NCBI GenBank assembly: GCA_040954595.2
Contig: CM082579.2
Coordinates: 1,612,001-1,676,000, forward strand
Direction: 5' to 3'
From: Balanoglossus misakiensis
Taxonomy: Eukaryota > Hemichordata
Length of the DNA: 64,000 nucleotides
The position numbers and the translations under genes were made by a program. Shown here piece after piece: positions 11,427 through 22,200 of the stretch. The notes beneath the pieces were generated by a model that was given only the letters and a program-made list of their open reading frames with translations, was not told the origin of the DNA and searched no databases. The stretch's first letter is position 1. Every line of letters starts with the position of its first letter.

Positions 11427-13823
11427 ATGGCGAGTTCAACTTCGGACTGGGTTAAAGTTATTCTTGGCGATACAGCTGCGATTTCAACGGCCGAATTGTC
11501 TGTTGATCCCCGTGATCAAAAATGTGACCCCTTCTTCAATGAAGGCTTCAAATGCGAAGGTAAGTTTAAGCACGAAGCTCCGTGATCGAAGCATTGATTT
11601 ACACCCCTTGGTTGCACACCTTAAACAAAGTAGTGTTACCGTGGTTACACACACACTCAAGCAAAAAGATCACATTTTTTTCCAGACACAGGCGTGGGAA
11701 TCACACACTGCTGTAATTCAAATGAAATCCGATTCCACGGATGATGTAACGTACTGCGCATGCATCACCGGTCGAGATCTCCACCGACCCTACCAAAAAC
11801 ATTGGGGGGGGGGGGGTGTTGATTACCCCCCCCCCCCCCAATGGTACAGCTGTGTTGCCACAGCAAGGGTTATATGTACATATCAACTCCTTTCAGAGAA
11901 ACAAGAAATTAGTGAGGAAGCAAGAACGACTGGCAGATTCCAAGAACTTGACAAGTTATTTGAAAAAGCATGTGAAACACTGAGTCAAAAATTTCAAGGT
12001 CACTCTCTCAGTTCAGATGGTGAGTATGGTATTGGGCATTAAACAATTACAAGTTGTCATTCAACCAGTTTTTTTCTGTAATCTTGGACACAGAAGTCCA
12101 ATTTATTACAGTTGTAAAACACATGTACTGGTAGATTAACCTAAGTGTTGCTAATCAAGACAATTTTGTTTGTTTAATAGATATAGCATTAATTATTCAC
12201 GGACTAGAAGCAACTGGCCATATTTCAAAGGAACCAATTTCATTGGAGAGAGAAGATAGTTGGCAAGAGATCAAGGAGGAATTGGATTCCCAAGACATGT
12301 TCATACAACAAATATTAGCTTGTAGTACACATATTGCAAAAGAGTTCACTGGTATTAACAAATCAAAAGTTATTTCTGGAGGTGAAAGCAATACTAACAC
12401 GGAAGGCAGTGAAACCGATACAAGCAGTGGTGGACTCAATCTACACCTGCGAATCCACAGTCACGAGAATCACTCTGGATGTGACGAATGTGTAGAAGCC
12501 TTCTCAGAGAGCGACACACCGAATAATCATCAGAAAGTCCGCTCAAAGCAGAGTCCAATTCGCAGCAAAAAATGTGTGGAGTGCGACGACTGTGGGAGAA
12601 CATTTTCCGCCAAGAGCAGGCTTTTGGAACACAAGAGGACGCATTCAAATGAGAGACCCTTTGCGTGTAAGGAGTGTGGGAAGAAGTTTAAGCAAAAGGG
12701 GAATCTAAAACAGCATCTGAGAACCCACTCTAATGATAAACCTTATGTGTGCAAAGTGTGTGGAAAGACGTTCATCAGAAGAACTGAACTTTTTGTACAT
12801 AAGAGGATTCACACTGATGAAAGGCCTTATGAGTGCAAAGATTGTGGGAAAAGATTTGTGAGGCTGGGAAATCTGAATCAGCACCAGATCATCCATCATT
12901 CAACTGAAAAACCATTTTCATGTGAGGAGTGTGGTAAAGGCTGTGTAAACCTCAGCCAACTGGAGATTCACATGAGGATTCACACCAATAAAAGACCACA
13001 TGAATGCAAAGAATGCGGCAAGGCATTCGCTCAGAGTGGCAGTCTGAAAGCACACCTCCAAACCCACACAAATGAACGATCATTTTTGTGTGAGGAGTGT
13101 GGCAAAACCTACACATCCAAAAAAGTCCTCAAAACTCACATGAAAATTCATAGTGATGATAAGCCTTTTAAATGCAGTTACTGTGAAAAAACATTTTCAC
13201 AGAAAGGAAACCTCACACATCATGAGAGAGTCCACTCAAACGAGAGACCCTTTCTTTGCAAAGAATGTGGCAGAGCATTCAAAACAAGTTCTCATCTTCA
13301 GGTACACATGCGAATTCACAACAATGAAAAACCTTTTAAGTGCCCCAATTGTGACAAAGCATTTAGAAGCGGTGGTTGTCTAAGCACGCATTTGAAGGTT
13401 CATACAAATGAAAAACCATTTGTATGCAATGAGTGTGGTGCCTCGTTTATATGCCGTGGCAACCTAAACCAGCACATGCGAGTCCACGCCATTAACAGGA
13501 CATTTGCATTTCAATGCAAAGAATGTGGAAGAAAATGCGACACCAAGAGCCAACTGAAATTTCACATGGCTATCCATTCTGACGAACGACCATTCGAATG
13601 CCAACAGTGCGGCAAAACCTTTACGAGGAATGCACATCTGAAACAACACCTGATCACCCACACAACAGCAAAACCACATAAATGTAAGCATTGTGGTAAT
13701 GCTTACAAACGAAAGGAGCTTCTGAAGATACACCTGAAAAAACACTCGGGTGAAGAAGTATTGGAATCTCCACGAACGCATCTGATACCTACCAGCATTA
13801 CTGAAAGTGACTTACTGCAATAA
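11427..13823 (+). CDS. C2H2 zinc-finger protein, 14 fingers, 3 exons
   Basis: A probable sequence-specific nuclear DNA-binding protein. Exons are 11427-11559, 11897-12019 and 12181-13823 (taa), joined in phase to give 632 residues. The ATG at 11427 has purine at -3 and G at +4. Residues 1 to about 210 are acidic and polar, match no N-terminal domain I know (no KRAB, SCAN or BTB), and end in two degenerate finger remnants (LNLHLRIH; CDECVEAF without a final His). Fourteen complete C-x2-C-x12-H-x3-4-H fingers follow at about residues 220-607, joined mostly by TNERPF/SDDKPF-like linkers. These vary the canonical TGEKP linker by having N or D where G is usual. The 25-residue tail is unremarkable. 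All fingers lie in one exon, as is common for lineage-expanded C2H2 genes. No orthologue is recognised. Confidence 0.93.
11800..11843. repeat. G13/C14 hairpin in intron 1 of the zinc-finger gene
   Basis: catt plus 13 G (11804-11816), loop tgttgatta, then 14 C (11826-11839) plus aatg. The arms are perfect complements, so the intron transcript or single-stranded DNA would form a very stable G:C stem. Either strand also carries a G run able to form a quadruplex. Confidence 0.9.
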
Positions 13824-14895
13824 AGTGGTGACTTCACTGGATATCACTGATTCAGTCACATTGAAATCAATCTCAAGCAGTACGGCTTGTTAATTTTTGT
13901 GTAAATTTATGTAAATTAGTCGATATCCTACATTTTATTCTGGGGAGAACACTGCAAGCTTATATATGAAGGACACTTGACATATAAATGGTTTGGGAAG
14001 GCCAACATGTAGAATTTGAATTCTCTGAAAGAAATGGTCTATGTGAAGATAGTGTCTTTTCTTTACTTGTAATAACCTTGTCACATCTATTTAGTGTGTA
14101 TGCCTCTCTTTTCTGTAATGTTTGCCCAAGTGAAATTTAAACCCATTTATAGTGGATATATGGAACTTTGTAAGTGCCTACTTATTATTATAATTTGTTT
14201 AAACAGTTAATATCTTTCTCTTTTTTTTCTAATAATTTCACATCTTTGCTTTTGTGTACAAGTATTGAATTTGTTTCTATGTTTTCAAAGTGAGATTAAA
14301 AGCCCATTTGATTGCAAGGTTATAGTAATTGTATTTGTGTTTTTTTGTTGCAATATTCAGAATGTAATTTTACTCTATGGTATTCTAGTAGGTGCCTGAA
14401 AATGTAATTAAATGTTTTCAATGTAATTAAATTTTTAACGCCTTATTCCATGTTGTAATTCTCGTATTGAGTTTTTAAATCCATTTGATTGTGAGCTTTA
14501 CAGTATTTTTTATTGTAGTATAGTAATTAGTATAATAAAATAGTTAGTACTGGTAGATAAAATTCCTGGTATCTATTTTAATGTAGAATATTTTTGGTTT
14601 TTATCGAGGATAATCTTCTGATGTTAATTAAGTCTGATAATTATGCATTTACAGAAAATGCATTTACTGAAATAAGAAGTTTGCAGACCCATGATGAAGT
14701 AGAGAGTGATTATGCAGCATATTACACAATTTTGATGCCACCAAATGTGAAAATGCAGAGAAGTTGAGATTAATTGAAGGAAAAAATAATTGATTTGAGA
14801 AAATTTCCTTGTAGTTTCAAATGAACTGTATACATGTACATAATCATGGAAATGTCTTGGATTAATAAAGAAATAAATTCATGCATATATTGTAT
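13824..14895 (+). other. Zinc-finger gene 3'UTR
   Basis: AT-rich non-coding sequence between the stop codon and two AATAAA signals at 14864-14877. No ORF or RNA gene was seen. Confidence 0.6.
14864..14877 (+). terminator. Polyadenylation signals of the zinc-finger gene
   Basis: Two AATAAA hexamers (14864-14869 and 14872-14877) about 1.04 kb after the stop codon, followed by a T-rich stretch. Confidence 0.6.
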
Positions 14896-16001
14896 TATTT
14901 TGTATTTTTTTTCAAGTGTCAACACCTATGATTGATGCAAACTTGGTGCTTTTTTGACAAAGGGGGCAATGAAATGACAGATTTTGTTTTCACATCAGGG
15001 GCCGTCGTTTGACTTTGCTTGTTTCTAACACAGAATCCAGGGAAGTGTTGATTGAATAAAATGATACAGACAATGAATGGCTAGTTTTTCATCTTATTCT
15101 GTTTTATTGAAAAGGTTGTAAAGTTTTGAGACCACAAACAAAAGTGGATATACAACAGAATCTGTAAAGTGACATGACAATTAAAATCATCATGCTGATA
15201 TTCATCAATACTGTAATAAAATACAATATGTGAAAGCAATTGATGTTGACATTAAAATCACTGTTAAAACATAAAAATAGTATCCAATGACTCAATTTAC
15301 ATAGTCATTAAAAACCCATAATATACAAATCTTCAAAACTTTCTGGCTAACGTCGTCAAACAATTTTCCACCCTAAGGTGGTTATCACACATCTTGCTAA
15401 GGAGGGTGGTTGAAATCACTTAAAAAAAGAAAATTCAGAATTTCAGAATATTTTAACAGAAGATTGACATGTCAAAAGCACAGAAAAAGCCCCTTTGCAG
15501 TGTCATTTTTGTTGTTTTGTGGGGTCAAGATGTCACAGGTATACAAAATGTGATAAAGACATCCACCCCATCAAAGTATGAATCAAATATCAAAGAAACA
15601 TTTCTGAAATTAGGACTGGAAAGGGGTTTATTTTACAATGGAAATGGCAGGAGCTCCATGGAAGGAAATGTACAGATCTTGGACAAAGACATCCACCTTT
15701 ATGTCAAAAGGTAAAAATATATGTCAAAATGACTAATGGTTAAAATACAAATACTGGTTTCAAAAGTGGCAAACGCACAATTTTTTCACAAAGGATGCAC
15801 CAGTACAGACTGTTCCGAAATAAGACCTGCAATATGATGTGATCACAACAGCTTCTGTGTTTGGTTGAAAGGGAGTGGTCCTTAGTTCCCAGAGAATGGA
15901 AGATTCCATTTTCTGGTTAACGACACTCACGACGTGAACGTGAACCACACGAGTGTCACCTAACTAAGACAATTACGCCCTACTCTAATGGACACCCCCA
16001 A
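14896..16001. other. Intergenic sequence left of the satellite complex
   Basis: No gene is recognised. An 81-codon frame at 15469-15714 has an ATG but no known domain or codon support. A short hairpin (gacactc / gagtgtc, 15922-15957) with cgtgaacgtga inside lies just before the first minisatellite array. Confidence 0.5.
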
Positions 16002-17055
16002 GTTCACGGAACTGGCGACCGGCACCAGTCAGATTCTATGTCAATCATGAGTACACGGAACTGGCAACCGGCACCAGTCAGATTCTATGTCAATCATGAG
16101 TACACGGAAACTGGCAACCGGACCAGTCAGATTCTATGTCAATCATGAGTACACGGAACTGGCAACCGGACCAGTCAGATTCTATGTCAATCATGAGTAC
16201 ACGGAAACTGGCAACCGGACCAGTCAGATTCTATGTCAATCATCAGTACACGGAACTGGCAACCGGACCAGTCAGATTCTATGTCAATCATGAGTACACG
16301 GAACTGGCAACCGGACCAGTCAGATTCTATGTCAATCATGAGTACACGGAAACTGGCAACCGGACCAGTCAGATTCTATGTCAATCATCAGTACACGGAA
16401 CTGGCAACCGGACCAGTCAGATTCTATGTCAATCATCAGTACACGGAACTGGCAACCGGACCAGTCAGATTCTATGTCAATCATCAGTACACGGAACTGG
16501 CAACCGGACCAGTCAGATTCTATGTCAATCATGAGTACACGGAACTGGCAACCGGACCAGTCAGATTCTATGTCAATCATGAGTACACGGAACTGGCAAC
16601 CGGACCAGTCAGATTCTATGTCAATCATCAGTACACGGAACTGGCAACCGGACCAGTCAGATTCTATGTCAATCATCAGTACACGGAACTGGCAACCGGA
16701 CCAGTCAGATTCTATGTCAATCATCAGTACACGGAACTGGCAACCGGACCAGTCAGATTCTATGTCAATCATCAGTACACGGAACTGGCAACCGGACCAG
16801 TCAGATTCTATGTCAATCATCAGTACACGGAACTGGCAACCGGACCAGTCAGATTCTATGTCAATCATCAGTACACGGAACTGGCAACCGGACCAGTCAG
16901 ATTCTATGTCAATCATCAGTACACGGAACTGGCAACCGGACCAGTCAGATTCTATGTCAATCATCAGTACACGGAACTGGCAACCGGACCAGTCAGATTC
17001 TATGTCAATCATCAGTACACGGAACTGGCAACCGGACCAGTCAGATTCTATGTCC
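16002..17055. repeat. Minisatellite array 1 (about 22 units of 48/49 bp)
   Basis: Tandem units starting gtacacggaactggcaac and ending ctatgtcaatcatca (or catga). Most are 48 bp. 49-bp units arise from an extra A (ggaaactgg) or an extra C (ggcaccagt). The first unit is divergent (gttcacgg, ggcgacc) and the last is truncated at tatgtcc. Because 48 is divisible by 3, long frames run through in all three + frames (VNHQYTELATGPVRFY, STRNWQPDQSDSMSII, QSSVHGTGNRTSQILC) and one minus frame (MIDIESDWSGCQFRVL). These are judged to be by-products, not genes. Confidence 0.97.
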
Positions 17056-17177
17056 AATAAAGACAAAGGGTTGAAATTCTCAAAACAGACTTGCAGACAT
17101 ACGCACGTGTGAAGATGATCGGTACTAAATAAATCACTCAAGTTTATACTTGTATGTGTATGTGTATGTGTACGTTT

Positions 17178-17480
17178 AATAAAGTTTTATTTCAGTTAAG
17201 AGTAAATAAAAAAAAGATTACAACTCTCCTAACCATCTTATTTTACCGTTATCACAGACCTACGCATGTTGGAAGCTAAGGTACGGAACAAAACCACTCC
17301 CATGTTAGACCAGTATATTTTTTTATTAAGTTTTATTTCAGTTAAGGATAAGGACAAAAATTACAAGTCTCCTAACCACCTTATTTTACCGTTATAAGAG
17401 ACCTACGCACGCGCAAAGCTAAGGTACGGAACAAACCACTCCCATGTTACAAAGTTATACCAGTATGATTTTAATAAGGT
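17178..17480. repeat. Roughly 146-bp tandem repeat, copy A (3 units)
   Basis: Unit starts marked by ttttatttcagttaag-like sequence recur near 17178, 17326 and 17472. Shared segments include ttattttaccgttat, cagacctacgcatg, gctaaggtacggaacaaa and cactcccatgtta. Flank B has four such units. Confidence 0.85.
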
Positions 17481-17833
17481 TTTATTGCAGTAAGGGGACA
17501 AAAGATAACATGTCTCAAAAAAACTTCTTATATCTATCTATATCACTTACTTGTTAAATACTGCCTGAAGTCTAATAATATCCAGTGGTCTTCATTCAGC
17601 CATGGAATATACAAACGCTTACCTCGTGTAGTCAGTTGCATGGCCCGAATATATACAACTTACCTTGACACACACATACACACATTCAAACCAAAGTTGG
17701 GCACCTTTCGAAGCATTTTGTGCCATAGCGAAATGACCATGCACCGAGCATGTCATGTTGATTTTAAAAGACTGAAATGACATCCACGTAGCACTTGTAT
17801 CGTTATATACTGTAGGTTTGTGCAAAATCGGTT

Positions 17834-17880
17834 CACTGAACTGGCCACCGGCACCAGTCAGAATCTGGACAAAATCATCA
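17834..17880. repeat. Isolated diverged minisatellite unit in flank A
   Basis: cactgaactggccaccggc followed by accagtcagaatct and caaaatcatca aligns along a whole 48/49-bp unit (cacggaactggcaaccggc ... tcaatcatca), but stands alone. It carries the ggcaccagt form also found in the outermost array units, so it may represent an ancestral unit. Confidence 0.75.
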
Positions 17881-17968
17881 AATTGGCAACAATATAAAAA
17901 ATTACTTGGTTGATACCGCTTACTTATTCTATCTGGCTTGTAACATCATGGTCAGTTTGGTATCCATT

Positions 17969-18034
17969 ATCAGCTCATTATCAGCTCATTATCAGCTCAA
18001 TATCAGCTCAATATCAGCTCAATATCAGCTCATT
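17969..18034. repeat. 11-bp minisatellite, 6 units (copy A)
   Basis: Six tandem copies of atcagctcatt or atcagctcaat. The matching locus in flank B has eleven. Confidence 0.95.
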
Positions 18035-18072
18035 TGGTCTTCGGCGCTGCAAAACAAGCAAATGTATGCAGA

Positions 18073-19246
18073 AATGAATGTCTACAATATCCGTGAACAA
18101 GAAACAAATCATGATCACTCCTCTGTACCCAAACTGTTGTTCAGATGGTACATCATACATGTACAATTACCTTGGATGTTTGCCCTCAATAGGCTTATTT
18201 GGCAACTTGGCTAATTTTACAGCACCAGGCACATTCATGTGTCCTTATTAAATGTGTAAGTTTATAATGGTATTAAGCCAATTTTAATAAGCTCATTTAC
18301 TTTATTTTCTTAGAATTCTTACCTTCCCACATTTCCAAGTGGGCATCTATCTTCCGAGCTGGCAAACATCTGAGAATCATCTATTGGACATCTGGAATAA
18401 ATTAAAATGATAGCAAGATAAATGGTCAGTCCCTGGACAATGTGGACAAATAACAACATTTCACTGCAAACCCCAGGATGTTCACTCATTCTGATACATT
18501 TTGTGACATCTGAACTGGAGAAGATAACAACCAAACAGCTAGACCTCAGAGTATTTGCTTTTATGACATTTACAAACTTTATAGCTGATCACATGTTGAT
18601 GATAAGCTGAGTGTCTCGATATGTTGTCAGGCATTTGTTTACATTTTAAGTTCACTTTCTTTTCCTACAATTCTTACCTTCACACATATCCATGTGGGCA
18701 GCCATCATACTGGCTGGAAGAATCTGAGGAACATCTATGTGACATCTGGAATAAATGACAATAATGTAAATTGAATGTTTCTTGGTACTTGAAATATCTC
18801 TAAAGTTAAGCAATTCAATTGTCCACCTTAAGTTTATGATTGGAATGCTATCACTTTACAAAGCATATAAAGATGAACTTTTTGAACCATAGCAAAATTA
18901 CCATGAACCAGAAGTCATGTTAAAAGTAAAACTCATGACAAGACATGTTCATATGTCACCCATACAGGGACACTGCAGCTTTGTGCATAATCAGTTTGTT
19001 CAACTGTAATGGCACTAAAGAGAATCGAAAGGTTCTTCAAAATATCCACTAGGAAAACAACTTGGTTGCTAATATCGCTTACTTGTTAAATATAGCTGGT
19101 TGCATCCACTAGGTCTTCGGACAGCCATGGTACATACTGTCACCAGCCTCAGCCAGACCCACCAGGTGACAATTTGAAGGTTATGATCACCTTTCGGAGC
19201 ATGCAGAACTGATGAACTTTTGCACCATACCAAATAACCATGCGCC
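18073..19246. repeat. Spacer of diverged flank-derived modules
   Basis: No gene is recognised on the + strand. The spacer contains two diverged copies of a module with an attcttacctt core (about 18305-18410 and 18660-18760). It also has two diverged copies of the flank segment ccatagcgaaatgaccatg (near 18885 and 19225) and one of the acttgttaaat ... gccatgg segment (near 19080). On the minus strand each module looks like acceptor (ttattccag), a short block of 68-69 nt, then donor (gaag|gtaagaatt). The two blocks differ by an indel, so they cannot both be intact coding exons in the same frame. Confidence 0.65.
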
Positions 19247-22200
19247 TTGCAGTCAGATTCTATGTCCATAATCAGTACACGGAACTGGCAACCGGACCAG
19301 TCAAATTCTATGTCAATCATCAGTACACGGAACTGGCAGCCGGACCAGTCAGATTCTATGTCAATCATCAGTACACGGAAACTGGCAACCGGACCAGTCA
19401 GATTCTATGTCAATCATCAGTACACGGAAACTGGCAACCGGACCAGTCAGATTCTATGTCAATCATCAGTACACGGAAACTGGCAACCGGACCAGTCAGA
19501 TTCTATGTCAATCATCAGTACACGGAAACTGGCAACCGGACCAGTCAGATTCTATGTCAATCATCAGTACACGGAAACTGGCAACCGGACCAGTCAGATT
19601 CTATGTCAATCATCAGTACACGGAACTGGCAACCGGACCAGTCAGATTCTATGTCAATCATCAGTACACGGAACTGGCAACCGGACCAGTCAGACTTATG
19701 TCAATCATGAGTACACGGAAACTGGCAACCGGACCAGTCAGATTCTATGTCAATCATCAGTACACGGAACTGGCAACCGGACCAGTCAGATTCTATGTCA
19801 ATCATCAGTACACGGAAACTGGCAACAGGACCAGTCAGACTTATGTCAATCATGAGTACACGGAAACTGGCAACCGGACCAGTCAGATTCTATGTCAATC
19901 ATCAATACACGGAACTGGCAACCGGACCAGTCAGATTCTATGTCAATCATCAGTACACGGAAACTGGCAACCGGACCAGTCAGATTCTATGTCAATCATC
20001 AGTACACGGAACTGGCAACCGGACCAGTCAGATTCTATGTCAATCATCAGTACACGGAACTGGCAACCGGACCAGTCAGACTTATGTCAATCATGAGTAC
20101 ACGGAAACTGGCAACCGGACCAGTCAGATTCTATGTCAATCATCAGTACACGGAACTGGCAACCGGACCAGTCAGATTCTATGTCAATCATCAGTACACG
20201 GAACTGGCAACCGGACCAGTCAGATTCTATGTCAATCATCAGTACACGGAACTGGCAACCGGACCAGTCAGATTCTATGTCAATCATCAGTACACGGAAA
20301 CTGGCAACCGGACCAGTCAGATTCTATGTCAATCATCAGTACACGGAAACTGGCAACCGGACCAGTCAGATTCTATGTCAATCATCAGTACACGGAACTG
20401 GCAACCGGACCAGTCAGACTTATGTCAATCATGAGTACACGGAAACTGGCAACCGGACCAGTCAGATTCTATGTCAATCATCAGTACACGGAACTGGCAA
20501 CCGGACCAGTCAGATTCTATGTCAATCATCAATACACGGAACTGGCAACCGGACCAGTCAGATTCTATGTCAATCATCAGTACACGGAAACTGGCAACCG
20601 GACCAGTCAGATTCTATGTCAATCATCAGTACACGGAAACTGGCAACCGGACCAGTCAGATTCTATGTCAATCATCAGTACACGGAAACTGGCAACCGGA
20701 CCAGTCAGATTCTATGTCAATCATCAGTACACGGAAACTGGCAACCGGACCAGTCAGATTCTATGTCAATCATCAGTACACGGAAACTGGCAACCGGACC
20801 AGTCAGATTCTATGTCAATCATCAGTACACGGAAACTGGCAACCGGACCAGTCAGATTCTATGTCAATCATCAGTACACGGAAACTGGCAACCGGACCAG
20901 TCAGATTCTATGTCAATCATCAGTACACGGAACTGGCAACCGGACCAGTCAGATTCTATGTCAATCATCAGTACACGGAAACTGGCAACCGGACCAGTCA
21001 GATTCTATGTCAATCATCAGTACACGGAAACTGGCAACCGGACCAGTCAGATTCTATGTCAATCATCAGTACACGGAAACTGGCAACCGGACCAGTCAGA
21101 TTCTATGTCAATCATCAGTACACGGAACTGGCAGCCGGACCAGTCAGATTCTATGTCAATCATCAGTACACGGAAACTGGCAACCGGACCAGTCAGATTC
21201 TATGTCAATCATCAGTACACGGAAACTGGCAACCGGACCAGTCAGATTCTATGTCAATCATCAGTACACGGAAACTGGCAACCGGACCAGTCAGATTCTA
21301 TGTCAATCATCAGTACACGGAACTGGCAACCGGACCAGTCAGATTCTATGTCAATCATCAATACACGGAACTGGCAACCGGCACCAGTGAGATTCTATGT
21401 CAATCATGAGTACACGGAAACTGGCAACCGGACCAGTCAGATTCTATGTCAATCATGAGTACACGGAAACTGGCAACCGGACCAGTCAGATTCTATGTCA
21501 ATCATCAGTACACGGAAACTGGCAACCGGACCAGTCAGATTCTATGTCAATCATCAGTACACGGAACTGGCAACCGGACCAGTCAGATTCTATGTCAATC
21601 ATCAGTACACGGAAACTGGCAACCGGACCAGTCAGATTCTATGTCAATCATCAGTACACGGAAACTGGCAACCGGACCAGTCAGATTCTATGTCAATCAT
21701 CAGTACACGGAAACTGGCAACCGGACCAGTCAGATTCTATGTCAATCATCAGTACACGGAAACTGGCAACCGGTCCAGTCAGATTCTATGTCAATCATCA
21801 GTACACGGAACTGGCAACCGGACCAGTCAGATTCTATGTCAATCATGAGTACACGGAACTGGCAACCGGACCAGTCAGATTCTATGTCAATCATCAGTAC
21901 ACGGAAACTGGCAACCGGACCAGTCAGATTCTATGTCAATCATCAGTACACGGAAACTGGCAACCGGACCAGTCAGATTCTATGTCAATCATCAGTACAC
22001 GGAAACTGGCAACCGGTCCAGTCAGATTCTATGTCAATCATGAGTACACGGAACTGGCAACCGGACCAGTCAGATTCTATGTCAATCATGAGTACACGGA
22101 ACTGGCAACCGGACCAGTCAGATTCTATGTCAATCATGAGTACACGGAACTGGCAACCGGACCAGTCAGATTCTATGTCAATCATGAGTACACGGAACTG

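Larger units (their letters stand above)
17056..18072. repeat. Flank A of the satellite complex (duplicated as flank B)
   Basis: About 1.02 kb nearly identical to 25845-27058. It holds, in order, an array exit sequence (aaagacaaagggttg), about three units of a roughly 146-bp tandem repeat, splice-donor-like cttac motifs, a single diverged minisatellite unit at 17834 and an 11-bp minisatellite. Similarity to flank B ends at tatgcaga. On the minus strand a 68-codon frame (17619-17825) has the same translation as its copy in flank B. Confidence 0.9.

Noticed and set aside
11284-12042. 252-codon ORF beginning before the zinc-finger gene
   Set aside because: It reads through intron 1 (including the G/C foldback). 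Only its part at 11897-12019 is exon 2, and exon 1 uses another frame.
15469-15714. 81-codon ATG frame left of array 1
   Set aside because: It matches no known family and contains a short internal repeat (aaagacatccacc); not supported as a gene.
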